Both the position numbers and the translations under genes were made by a program. DNA of 64,000 nucleotides, taken from assembly GCA_943737045.1 (NCBI GenBank), contig CALSFV010000395.1, forward strand, positions 62,001 to 126,000. Reading direction: 5' to 3'. Below, in pieces: positions 37,001-49,610 of the stretch (position 1 is the stretch's first letter; each line of letters starts with the position of its first letter). The stretch is from Parapristionchus giblindavisi (taxonomy: Eukaryota > Nematoda > Chromadorea > Rhabditida > Diplogasteridae). The notes below the pieces were generated by a model, which saw only the letters and a program-made list of their open reading frames with translations, was not told where the DNA came from and did not search any database.

Positions 37001-40000
37001 TAGTGATGATGACTTTGTTGAATTCATTCCAATGAGTGTTGCTATTGAAATGGAGAAAGAGAAGAAGAAGAAGGAATTGGAAGAAAAGGAAAAGAAGGAA
37101 ATGGAAGAAAAGGAAAAGAAGAAAAAGAATGAGGGTGGAATTATTAATGTTAGTGAGACTGTAGATTATTCATTGGGTTTTGATTGATTATATGTAGGTA
37201 TTAATGGAGTGTCTAATACGTTCTTTGAAGGGAACAGATGGAGGAAAGAAAGGTGAAGATGAAGCTACTCAGGTATGGTTATATTAATCATTTCATTGTA
37301 TTATTACATCTAATATGTCTCATTACGAACAGTTGTTGTATATATGAATAGAAATACTGAAGATATAAACTCATATATAATTTCAGACGAATGATGATGT
37401 TGTTGAAGTAACTGCTCCAGTTGTGGTCTCTAATGATACTGATAAGAATAAAGAAGCTATTCCATCAAATGAGAAGGTTCAATTGATAGAAGATAAAGAT
37501 AATGAGAAGATTGAAGAAGTAGACAAAGTGAGTTGAATCTCATCTTCACACATTTGCATCAATGTATTATTTATAGTCACCAGTTGTTCTTGTTGTTGAA
37601 AGTGATGATGATAATGATAATGAAGAAGTTGAACCTCAGGTTAGTAGATCTATCATATTCATTAACTCTATTTTCATCATCTTCATTTTAATGTGCAACA
37701 AGTCTTACCATTATATAGTCTCATTGAACTTGTTTCTATCATATTCTAGATTAGCTACTGATTAGGATCGTTGCATCTTTCCATTTGTGATTAATTATCT
37801 TTCGAATGATGAATGAATGATTGTAGGATGAAGTAGTTGATGAGAGTAATGTAGGAAGTGATGGAGAAGAAGATGAAGAAGGAGGAGGAGGAAGAATGGA
37901 TGTAAGGATATATCTATTATATGAAGATGATCGTTCATTCATTTATAGATATCATCTAATGATAGAGAAGATATGAATAAGGAGGATGAAAGAAAGATGG
38001 AAATATCTAATGAAATAATGAATGAAGTTGAGAAAGATAAGAATGAAGAAGATAAGGTAAACCATATTGTGTAAGATTGAATCGTATTTATATTCGATTA
38101 TAGAATGAAGAAGTTGATGAAAGTATCGTTAGAATTGATGTAGGAAGGAATGAAGAAGCCAAGGAACAAGTTGATGTATGTATATATTTAGATTAATGAT
38201 TATTAAACTGTACAAATATGAGTTTTAATGCTAAGATGATCTTTAATCTTTCATTCATTTATAGGAAGTTTTGAATGATAAAGAGATGAATGAAGATGGT
38301 GAAGGAATGGATAATAAGTCAATGGAAGTAGAGGAAGATAAGGAAGATAAGAATGAAGAAGAGGTTGACTTTATTCACTTTGATATATTGTATTATGAAG
38401 ATATATTGTAGAATGTAAATGAAAGATTTATGGAAGGAATGAAGATGGATGAAGGAGTAACTGAAGAGAATATGGATATAGATGAAGAAGAAGATAGAGA
38501 TAAGAATGATAATGAGGTTAGTCATATTGTAATATCATATATTATATTCATTGTATTTTGTTTAGATTAATTGATTTCATTATAGGGAATGAGTGTATCA
38601 GCAATATCATCTAGTGAAAGTGTTATGAAGACTGAATATGAAATGAAGAAAGAGGTATCATGATTAAGTTGACCTACTCATGATTATAATCCGCTCTTTG
38701 ACTTTGAAATGGAAATGAATGATGAAGGTTATTTCAGTTGATTGAAGAAGCTCAAGAAGAAGAAATGAATGAGATAAAGGATAGATGTGATGAGGTGATA
38801 TTGTATTGATGATATTGATATAATGTATTATTATTGTTTAGATTATTAAAGAAGAAGAGCACACTCAAGGTGAGATTGAAGATGAAGATGACGATGATGA
38901 AGAAGAAGAAGATGATGATGATGATGATGTAAGAGTATAATAGAATGATTATTAGTCTAATGAATTATGAGATCATTACAGAGTATTCCTAATGAAGAAG
39001 ATGTATTTGATACTGACGATGATGAATTGTTCTCTGATAATGATGAACCCATTCAATGTGAAGTTAAACATACTGTTGAGGATCACATCAAGGATACTGT
39101 AGTTGAAGTAGAAAAGGATACTGTAATTGGAGAAGAAAGGAATACTGTAGTTGAAGAAGAGAAGGATACTGTAATTGGAGAAAAGAGGGATACTGTAGTT
39201 GAAGAAAAGAAGGATTATGTAGTTGGAGAAGAGAAGGATACGGTAGAGACATCAATTGAGAATATTGTGGATGAAGTAACTATGGAGAAAGATGAAGAAG
39301 ATATGGAGATGATTGAAGATGGAAAGGATACTGTAGAGAAAGATAAAAAGAATATGATGGAAGAAGGAAATGATAAATGTATTGATGATAAAGAAGAAGA
39401 TACTACTATATCTATGAGAGATGAGGTTATTTCTACAATCAATCGTATTGAGGTGGGTAAAGACATCATTTCATTTCTTAAGAATATTTGTCGTTGTCCT
39501 TTTCAAAATGATATTTGATGAATAGTCTCTTTCTTGGAAAATGAATAACTATAATGAATAGGATGAGATGGAAAAAGACGAAGAGAAGAAGAAGAAGAAG
39601 AAGGTGGAGAATCCTATTGTTGATGAGAATATTATTGAACAGGTTCATTCTCTTCTTTCATAATATTACAACTATATTCATTTTTGTTTATTTATTCTAT
39701 TACAAATAATATTCATTACAGTATACTCAAGTAGAAGTAGATGAAGAAGATGTTAAAGATGATCAAATGGAGGATATTCAATCTAATATTGTATCCAATG
39801 AAGGAATTGAATCAATGAATGATCAAGTTGGAGAAAATGGTCTAAAGGTAAGTGTATAGTGTCATATTATGGAGAAAACCATTCACTCTCATATTTTATA
39901 TTTCAGATGAATGTTAATCAATTAGAAAAGATTGATGCAAATAAGGAACCAATCGATTCTTCTACACATACTGTATCTATGGAAAGATCAATCAATAATC

Positions 40001-43000
40001 TAATTTCTCCCCTTCTATCTATTGAGGTATTCATATTATATACAGTATTTGATCATCTAATATTGATCTTTCAGCCTTCTCATGAGTCCATTATGGAGAC
40101 TACCACAGAAGAGAGAGAGAATAAGACTACCGTATCCAATACCATAGATACCGTATCTCCTCCTACCACTACCGTATCTCCTCCATTGGATACCGTACCG
40201 ATTGAATCAGATAATACAATGTGTACTCCATGTAGATCTAGAGTAATGTTATCATCATTGATGACTCCAGTATCATCGTGTACTCTATCTTCAATGACTA
40301 AAACGATAATGGATCGATCGAATAGTCTTCTTCTACCTCATTTGAAGAGATTGGAATCATTTGAAAGAGAAGAGAAAGAAAAGATGGAGAAGAAAGAAGA
40401 AAAGGAAGAGAAGAAGGATATAGATAAAGATATCAAAGTGGAGGAAGTAATTGATGGTACTCCTCAAGGTAATATATCTATTCAATCAATCAATATCTAA
40501 TCATTATCGTATTATAGACATAATTCCTCCACCAGAGAGAGTATCATCATCTACTATAACATTCCATACTATGCATGGTGAATCAGCTAAACTATCTGAT
40601 GATATGAGGTACGGTAGATAATAGATCTGATTGATTAATATTGATTGATTGTAGAACAGCAATTCGTACTCAATCATACTTGAAAGCTCTTGTATTCTCA
40701 TCTCGTCCTCTTTTCAAAGGGGAGAAGTTTCAACTAAAAATTATGGAGGTATAATATTGAATTGTCTATGTAATGACTGATTGATTATAGATTGATGAAA
40801 GATGGAAAGGACAACTTCGTATTGGATTAACTACGAGAAATCCATCTGATTATAAGAATGAATCAGATGTACCTAAGTAAGTATCAATCGATAACTAATG
40901 ATATTGATTGATTCATTGATTGTAGTAGTCTAATGGTAGAGAAGAGAGGAGATCATCGTACATATCGTGGAGATGTAATTGATCCATTAGAAAGAGGATC
41001 AATTGTTCATTGTTGGATTAGTGATAAAGGAGATGAACTCATGTATAGTATCGAAAGAGAATTCAAGGTATACTCTATATTATAAGGATACGGTAGTTAC
41101 AGTACTGATTGATTCAGGGACATCTAATCAAAGATATCGATTGGAGTCGTCCATTGTATCTGGTTCTTGATGTATATGCATACATTCGAGCTATACGCAT
41201 ATTGACTGTATTGGAATCATCGATTGATATGGAGATGGTATTGATTCATTTGTCTATTCAATTATGAATATTATTTATTCTATTGATTTAATTGTAGATC
41301 CCATCAAGAAGACAGAGATCTCTACCTAATTGGGTACCTGAGATACAACTCGTTCCTCAATCCGCTCGTACTGTAAGCATTCCAATCAATAACTTGTCCA
41401 TCAATCAATAATGTATTGTATGTATAGACTCCGACTCCTCGTCCTTCTCGTCCTCCATTGATTATAATCAATGAAATATCATCTACTCCAATCAATAATC
41501 GTATACGAAGAAATGAAGGAAGATCAATGAATAGAGAAGATATTGAAGTAATTGATCTAATCGATGAACCTATTGTGAAGAAAATGAAGACATTTGATAA
41601 GAATGAAGTGATTAATATTGATGATAGTGATAATGATGAAGATATTACTTCTAAGAATACTCAAAAGGTTGATTATATTGATTAGTTATTGATAATGAGA
41701 ATGATTGTATGATACAGGAATCTTCCATTGAGATAGTCAAGGAGAAGGAAACAGTTAATGAAGAATCCATTGAGAAATCAATCGATAATAATGATGAGAT
41801 AATGAACTCATCTATCGAGAATAATAATGAAGAACCAATGAATACTAATGATAATATATCCATTGGAATAGAAGTAAATAATAAGGATGATGAAGTACAG
41901 TATACATTATGATAATATATGAATATTATTGATTCTATTTGTAGATCATTTCATCTGAAGTTGTTGTTGAAGAAGAAAAGAAAGATGAAGTTGAAATGAT
42001 TAATGATGATAAGAAAATCAATGAGAAGTCTAATGAAGAAACACAGGTTGATCTTATTATCTCATAATCATACGAATCCAACAACTTCTGGTTCTTAAGA
42101 CGGTTGAATCTGTTGCTATAAATGAAGATATTAATGAGAAATCGATCAATAATACTGATCAAATATCGATTGATACGGAAAAAGAACCAATCGCCAATTC
42201 AATTGATCATGATAATGGATCGATTGGAAATGAGATGAAAGTAGATGATGGTATCGGAATAAAGGATGATCAAGTATAATATATACATGATAAAATAGAA
42301 TGATTATTGATTATATTTAAAGATTATCCCATCTGATAAGTGTATTGAAGAAGAGAACGAAGATGAAGTGATCAATAATGATAAGGAAATCAATGATAAT
42401 ATAAATGATACAGAGGTTTCTTTATATCTTATTATATTGATGTATGAAATGAATAAATTAAGGTTGCTATCACGGTACAATCTATTGTTGTGAATGGAGA
42501 AATTGTTGAGAAATCAATTGAGAAAACTAATAAAGAACCAATCAATACTACTGATAATGCATCGATTGAATTCGGTGGTCAAAAGAAAATAGACGATAAA
42601 GTCGATAATAAGGATGATGATCAAGTACAATATACAGTATACTAACTTATGATGACATTGATTATTTATTTGTAGATCGTTTCATCTGAAGTTCCTATTG
42701 AAGAGGAAAATAAAGATAAAGTTGAAGAGATGGATCAAACTAAGGAAATGAATGATAAGGAAGATATAGAGGTTCATTTTAGTTTATTATCATCTTTTTA
42801 TTTGAAGAAATTAAGGTTCTTAAGACTGATCAATCTCTTATTAGAAATGAAGAAGTAACGGTTAGAGAAGTTGATACGGTACGACGGAATTATTTCATTT
42901 ATTGATTTTTATATATATTCTTATTTTATAGATTGATACTGTTACAGTATCTGAATGTATTCAGATAGATAATGTACCCGAACAGGAAGATGCATTGATT

Positions 43001-44030
43001 GGAGAAAATCCAATCGATAACAAGGTACAGTATTGTTAATATTGTTATTGATTAACATTGATCAATATGCAATTCAGATGGATTCTGAATCTATTCCATC
43101 AATCGATAAAGTAGAAGAGAAAGAGAAAAATATGAATGTAATTGAGAAGATTGATAATGAAATGAACTTTGCAGACAATGTTTGAATTCTTTTTATATTT
43201 TATTCTATTTGTAGTATTTAATCATTATTCTTAGACTTCAAGTACTCTTCTATCTGTATCTCCTGGTGATGAATCAATGATTATTGGACAGGATACGGTA
43301 TCTTTATATCTCATATTGATTTATCATTTTATTTTGTAGAATCTGATGAATGATACTATATTCGATAGTATGGATGATGAATCAAATGCACCAAGTGTTA
43401 CTGTAGTTGGGGTATGCAGCCAAAACGGAAAAAATGAAACATTTGTGAAAAAATATGATAAAACTTTATAATAATATTAACTATCAGTTTGTTATTAATT
43501 ATTTTGAAATTAAGAAGAATGGAGATATGGTTGAGTTGATGGATATAGATAAGGAAGATGAATCAGAGAATGATAATAACGAAATGGTATGTATATTCAT
43601 GATTGTATATCATTGTATTATCTTTAACTCTTCAGGAGATGATTCATACTATGGATTTAAATGAATCAATTGAGATTGAGAAGATACAGGTAGTTATTTC
43701 ATTTGTTTATTGATTAATCATTCTTATCAATTTGAGAATGATGAGGAAGTTACCGTAATTGAATCGATAAATGGTAGTGATTTAATTGAAATGATTGAAG
43801 ATGGTATAAAGAATGAAGAAGATGTTGAGGTAGAATATAGAAGATGTTCATTATTTATATAAAGAGGCTACTTTAAGATGACTGATAATACTACAATTGA
43901 TGAGAAAATGGATGATGATGAAGAAGATAAGAATGATAGTATAGATGATCAAACTACAGTAACCCGTCGTCCTTGTCTATTTGGTCCTGGAGCGGCTAAT
44001 GCTGATTCTATCTTACGTAAATACTATTGA
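34087..44030 (+). CDS. Very long acidic protein with one NHR (Neuralized) domain and SUMO-interaction-like motifs
   Basis: A chain of about 45 short exons stays in frame across 10 kb. The N-terminal third (from MSSAQVRVKPEVSQEEKVKI) includes NYAMLNCMSFMKGNDVLLAL and ILANISKWYGTMLFRLPTSP and is not recognised. A Gln/Pro/Ser-rich exon (36108-36919) follows, holding TVGE-type repeats and basic KRPLD/PCKKRRSW stretches (possible nuclear localisation signals). Then come many Glu/Lys/Asp-rich exons. At 40518-41240 an NHR domain is clear: TFHTMHGESAKLSDDMRT, ALVFSSRPLFKGEKFQLKI, WKGQLRIGLTTRNPSDY, GSIVHCWISDKGDELMYSIE and SRPLYLVLDVYAYIRAIRIL. After it, EVIDLIDEP and VINIDDSDNDED, and earlier VVLVVESDDDNDNEE, look like SUMO-interaction motifs. 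The chain ends PCLFGPGAANADSILRKYY with TGA at 44028. It could be two genes (the N-terminal part and the NHR part), but no stop or promoter-like gap separates them. No RING finger, usual in Neuralized, was seen. Confidence 0.65.
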
Positions 44031-45507
44031 TCTATCTATCAATCAATCAATCTCTGCTTTTTCTCTGATTTTGCACTCTTTACACTAGAAGTTACTCAAT
44101 ACCATTATTTTTTTAAAATTTTTCACTTGACTTCTTCGTTCACTTTTAAATTCGTTGTTGTTGCTAATTGTTAAGCTAATAAAGAATCTTTGTATGTTCG
44201 GGGTACTGTATTCATATTATTACGTGTTCTAATACACATTCCATATATTTATTTCTAATATTCGATTGGGTTTGATATATTGAATGAATCATATTAGAAT
44301 GAAATGGAAATATCATTGATTACAGTATCTCTCTTATTTCTATTCATTATCTTTATTCCAATTCATTATATATAATAGCTTCTTCTCTATTCTACTTCTT
44401 ATGTATCCTTCCCATACTATTACATAATATACTTAATTAGTTGATGAATAGACTATGTGAATATGAATATGAATGACTTGACCTCCTTCATATTGTATAT
44501 CATTATATTCATATATCGATTAGATACTTGTTCATCTATATTCTTTCATCTCTTCATCTTCCATTCATTACTCAATAGATCAAGATGGACGATTAATTAT
44601 CCCCACTCACCGATTATCCATTCATTCATTCATTCATTCATCTCTATCCCTCTGTCAATGCCTCAACTTCACACGTGTGTCCATTCTCCACAGCTGCATC
44701 CTGTGTGTATCTCTCCCTCTCCCTCTCCCTCCCTCTCCCTCTTAGCTAAGTAGACAATCATCACAACATTCATATTAATCATCCCACTCAATTCTCTATC
44801 CTATATGTTTGAGAATTATCTCTACCTATCATGATAAATTAACATTCATCGATATATTTCGAAATTGTTGATATGGATATTCGGAATGTTGAAATAATCT
44901 CGAATTGATGATAATTGTATCTGTCAATAGATGATATTACGTAATTGATTTCATTTCCATTGATTATCTTATCTTTCATAATCTTCTTCTTTCAATTCTC
45001 CTTCAACATCTTCTTCATCTTTCTCTTTCAATTTGCACTAAATCCCCTCAAAGGGCGTTCGTCCATTGTTTTGAAGAATTCGTCAGATGAGTCATATCTC
45101 TCCTTCTCCCTCTAGATCTTAGTTCTCTCTCCTTCTCCTTCTTCCTTTATATCACTCTTGGGGGTGATTATATATGAAGAGTAAAGAATGTATTGAACAG
45201 TTGTCCATTCTTTGTGTTCATAGCTTTATCACTTCATTCATTCATCTTCTTCCTATTCCATCTTCATCTATCTTCTTCTTCTTCTGATCAATTATCAGAT
45301 CTTCTAAGTTCTCTTTGTCGGTATCTATCTTCATCATCATCTTCTCCCTCTTCACCTCCCTCTCCCTCTCCCTCTCTCGATATCCAATCTGTTCATCATG
45401 TAACCCAATATGTACTATTTTGGATATCCGCAATAGAACAAAGGGTCTACAACTGTCTCTACTTCTCCTTATATTCAATATGCAACAGGAGGACCAATTA
45501 TCTCACT

Positions 45508-45600
45508 CCTTAAGTCTCCCTCTCCCTCTACCTTCCCCTTCTCTACCTCTCCCTCTACCCACCCTCCCTCTACTTCTCCCTCTACCTCTCCTTCTTCTTG
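45508..45600. repeat. (TCTCCC)n polypyrimidine tract
   Basis: CTCCCTCTCCCTCTACC units with frequent TAC interruptions. One of the denser tracts in the 44-50 kb region. Confidence 0.85.
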
Positions 45601-46099
45601 TATTTCACTATTCATTCATCCTTCTCATCTTGTTATGGTACAATGTCAACTACTGGAATAACAGTAAGGAGAAGAAGGGGAGAGAGGGAGAGTTTGAATT
45701 GTGATAGGTCTCCATTTTGTTCTATTCTGCCTCTCTTAGGAATAAACTCTTCATCTAGAATCTAGATGTACAATCTATTCATTCCTCTTCCTCTTCTCTT
45801 CTTCTTATCCATCATCATTCTTCATATTATATAACTTCATTCATTCATTCTCGTCTTCTATTCTTACAAATACTAGTGTTTGTTCGTGCCTCTCTCCCTC
45901 TACCACTAGAAGGGTCACTCTCTTCCTCTCCCTAGGGCTATCTCTCTCTCTCCCTCTCCCGTTCGCTCTCTCTCCTTCTTCGTCTCTCTCCATCTCTGCT
46001 TCTCTCTATCACCACGATCTCTTCCTATTCATTCGTATTCTCAATACACAAAAATATAAATGGAGATAGAGGAGTACGATCTTTCCTTTATCTCTGCCC

Positions 46100-46205
46100 C
46101 TCTCTAATCATCTTTCCTTTCTCCCTCTCCCTCTCCCTCTCCATCTCCCTCTACCTCTACCTCTCCCTCTCCTTCTTCCTCTCCCTCTCCTTCTTCCTCT
46201 TCCTG
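46100..46205. repeat. (TCTCCC)n polypyrimidine tract
   Basis: TCTCCCTCTCCCTCTCCA units pass into CTACCTCTACC and CTTCTTCCTCTCCC units, giving over 100 bp of nearly pure pyrimidine on the plus strand. Confidence 0.88.
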
Positions 46206-47512
46206 AGTTGTCATTCTATATTATGTCTTGTTCATTAATTCATCTTCATATCAAATGAGGGATGAGATAGATAATATCATCACAGTCATATTCAATTCAT
46301 TCACTATTATATATGGATGTATTCGATCGATTCACTTGACTACTTTCATGCAATCTCCAACTGACCGGTAGGCTGCTCTCCCTCTCTGTCCCTCTCCCCC
46401 TCCCCTCCCCTCTCCCTCTCCCTTTCAGATCTAGGGGAGATCCCTCTATCCCTTTCTTTCTCTATCGTCTCTGTATCTCATCTGATCTCTTCTCTATCTC
46501 ATTCACCTATGCGAAACGATTCTTCTTCCATTCTCTATATTCTCTTCATCTCCTCTTATCTCTCATCTATTCTCTTCTTCTTCTCTTTGGGTCATTCAAG
46601 GAAGTCAAAGGAGAAATGATTCATTCGTTTGTCCCACTAGTAGTTTTCTCTACCTCTCCTTCTCTCCCTCTCCCTCTCTGCATCTCTACCTCTCTCCCTC
46701 TCCCTCTGTACTTCTCTTGCATCTCTTACAGTTTACTCTTGAGCTATACCATAAAACGAATGAATGATTGTACAAGTGAAGGGGATGAGAAGGATAGAGA
46801 AGGAGAGTGACTTACTCTGTTTATTGATTATACATGATAGTGATATATTGAGTCTATGAATATTGTAATATTGAGAAGAAAGTAAATGAAAGATATGAAT
46901 AGATAGAGGAAGACTAGGAAGAAGATGGTCTTATTCTGTTTACTCCTTGTATAGAAGAAGTGGATTCTCTCTCCCTCTCCCTTTTAGTCCCTCTCTCCCT
47001 CTCCCTATCCATCTTTCATTCTCTGTTCATCTCATTTCGTCTCTTTTCTTCATAATTGAATCTTTTCTAACCTTAGTTCATAGTTGACAATATGTATTGT
47101 GTCTTCTTCTTCTTCTTCTTCTCATTCAATCTATAGATACACTCATAGATCATCTCCTCTTCCTTATCATCTCTCTATCTCTTTATTCTATTAGTAATAT
47201 CGTTGTCATGCATGTATCTCTATCACACGTGGGCGGAATTATCGCTAGCGACAAATACCCACAGGGTTTTTGGAGTCAACCCACCCGATTTAGCTAAAAG
47301 TTCATTCAAATATGATAAAAAGTGAGTAGAGAGTTCCTCAAGTTGGCAACATCCAATCCGATATTGTACCCGACTCATCCTATTTTAATTTGCAGTGAGA
47401 AGGGTTGTCTATGTATGATCTCTACTCCAATATATCTTCTCTTCTCTATTCATTCATTCAATAGATACACAATGTGTGGTATAGATACTTTTGTATGATC
47501 ACTCAACTCTAT

Positions 47513-48527
47513 ATGAGGCCGTTTGTGTAAGAAACGACCAAGTGCCGGCACAGTCAAAAAATTAAATTTTGGGGATCGCGGTTCTCAAGGGTGCTGATGA
47601 CGATGGTCATGTTCATTTTTCACCAAAACCCGCCGTTGAGGCCATACGACGTCGCGTTGAAATCGCGTTTTCAGTTTTTTCTCCTCAACCGATTGCATTA
47701 AAATTTGCATACGATGCCACCAGGGGCAGAATTTGATGACGATCACGCCTGTCTAATTCATTTTTCATGAAAAAGTATTAGAAATTTTAAAAATTTGAAT
47801 TTCTCTCAAAGGCAATTGCATTTTTAGCGAGATACATAGATCGGACCGTAATGGCTTCAGGATTTCATGGAAAATTTTTTAGCCAATTTGTGGTAGGTAC
47901 TTTCGAGAAAATCAACTTTTAGTATAGTCATTTTGCCGTTGGAGTGGAGGCAAGAGGCGAGAGAGTGTGGTGGTGCGAGAGAGCAGAGAGGCAGGTGAGG
48001 CTACCGACATAGGAAGGAAGGGAAGTGGACGAGAGAGTGTCTCTCTGCTCTCTCGCACCACCACACTCTCTCGCCTCTTGCCTCCACTCCAACGGCAAAA
48101 TGACTATACTAAAAGTTGATTTTCTCGAAAGTACCTACCACAAATTGGCTAAAAAATTTTCAATGGAATACTGATGCCATTACGGTAAGATCTATGCATC
48201 TCGCTAAAAATGCAATTGCCTTTGAGAGGAATTCAAATTTTTAAAATTTCTAATACTTTTTCATGAAAAATGAATTAGACAGGCGTGATCGTCATCAAAT
48301 TCTGCCCCTGGTGGCATCGTATGCAAATTTTAGTGCAATCGGTTGAGGAGAAAAAACTGAAAACGCGATTTCAACGCGACGTCGTCTGGCCTCAACGGTG
48401 GGTTTTGGTGAAAAATGAACATGACCATCGTCATCAGCACCCTTGAGAACCCCGATCCCCAAAATTTAATTTTTTGACTGTGCCAGATTTCAAATATTTT
48501 AGTCGACTCTTATGAAAACGGCCTCAT
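47513..48527. mobile_element. Foldback transposable element with long terminal inverted repeats
   Basis: The left arm (47513-47990) and right arm (48041-48527) are reverse complements at high identity over about 470 bp, around a 50-bp spacer (47991-48040). Shared words include GGCATCGTATGCAAATTTTA, GACAGGCGTGATCGTCATCA and the GAGAGAGTGTGGTGGTGCGA block next to the spacer. The outermost ends are TGAGGCCGTTT and AAACGGCCTCA, flanked on both sides by TA, as left by Tc1/mariner-type insertion. A segment of about 30 bp near the left end (47524-47550) differs between the arms. No transposase frame is present, so this is a non-autonomous MITE/foldback element. Arm identity suggests a recent insertion, recent gene conversion or ongoing mobility. 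Confidence 0.9.
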
Positions 48528-49239
48528 ATGGAGGTTCTCCTCTAGAGGTAAAGAGTCTTTCATTCTCTCCTCGTGTAACTTGACTCGAGTAGATGAGTTA
48601 TTCTGTTTATGTCTTCATCATTCAATGATTCATTCTATTCTATTCATAGGAAAGAGAATAAGAAGCTCTCATTCTATTCACTAAACTCTTATGTATACAT
48701 TCAATACTGCATAAATGTAGATATAATTTCTAACTTTACTTCTCCTTCCTCTCCTTCTACCTGTCTCTCTCTACTTCTCCAATCTATGTCTATTATCTGC
48801 ATGATAAGCCTTCCTCTCTAAATGTATCTCTATAGCTGTTGTTGACCCGTGACTCTGTATCTCTTCTACTCTATCTAATATCTCTATACCTCTCTATCTC
48901 TATCATTCTTATCTCTTTATCCGTATCATTAACCTCTATTCTCATATGAAGATATGAACCATAATCTGTTCTTATCATTCTTCTTCTTCTTACTCATTAA
49001 TTGAATGATATATTGATAGTATACATTCCATATGGATACTATCTATTACTCCTTATTCATTCATTCCATCATCTCTCATCATCTATCCCTCTATCATCTC
49101 TTCCTTCTACTCTTCATATCATCTATTCATTCATGGACATTCACTTATTCTTCTTTCGTTATTCAATACTCCCTATATGAGTCATTCAATTGTTGTGTCC
49201 TACCGTGCTTATACCATTCACCTTTCCCTTTCCCCTCCC

Positions 49240-49316
49240 TTACTATCTCTCCCTCTCCCTCTCCTTCTCTCCCTCTCCCTCTCTCTCTCCCTCTCCTTCT
49301 CTCCAACTCCCTCTCT
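49240..49316. repeat. (TCTCCC)n polypyrimidine tract upstream of the CED-1-like gene
   Basis: TCTCCCTCTCCCTCTCCTTC units end about 300 bp before the predicted ATG at 49611, so the tract lies in or next to the presumed promoter. Confidence 0.8.
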
Positions 49317-49610
49317 CGCCCATCCAATTATTCCATCTTCTTCATCTATTTAACCATCCCTTACTCATCATTTAACTTGTTATCAACTTAATCAGAGTAA
49401 CTCCTTCTTATCTTTCTATCCATTTGTCTTCAGAGTTCATATATTGATCATCTATTTATTCATTTCATTCAATCAATACTATCTTACTCATACAAATGTC
49501 ACATATAAACTCTTCCATTACCTTATTCTGTTCTTTTCAATCATTCCTCTGTTATTATTATGTATTGTTGTATGATATAATGTATTGATTACTTATTTGA
49601 TGATTCTAGA

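Larger units (their letters stand above)
44031..49610. other. Long intergenic region with polypyrimidine tracts and a foldback element
   Basis: No exon chain was found on either strand. The region is dominated by TCTCCC/CTT tracts (near 44707-44741, 45345-45380, 45508-45600, 45890-46010, 46100-46205, 46378-46440, 46650-46712, 46970-47010, 48745-48785 and 49225-49320) and contains the inverted-repeat element at 47513-48527. The Leu/Ser/Pro-rich frames are repeat translations. The last few hundred bases should contain the promoter of the CED-1-like gene. Confidence 0.65.

Noticed and set aside
39215..39469. Minus-strand Ser/Ile/Val-rich frame
   Set aside because: The antisense shadow of the acidic repeat exon of the NHR-domain gene.
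45193..45704. Plus-strand Ser/Leu-rich frames in the 45 kb region
   Set aside because: Overlapping frames all rich in Leu, Ser and Pro, derived from TCTCCC and TTC repeats; no exon chain.
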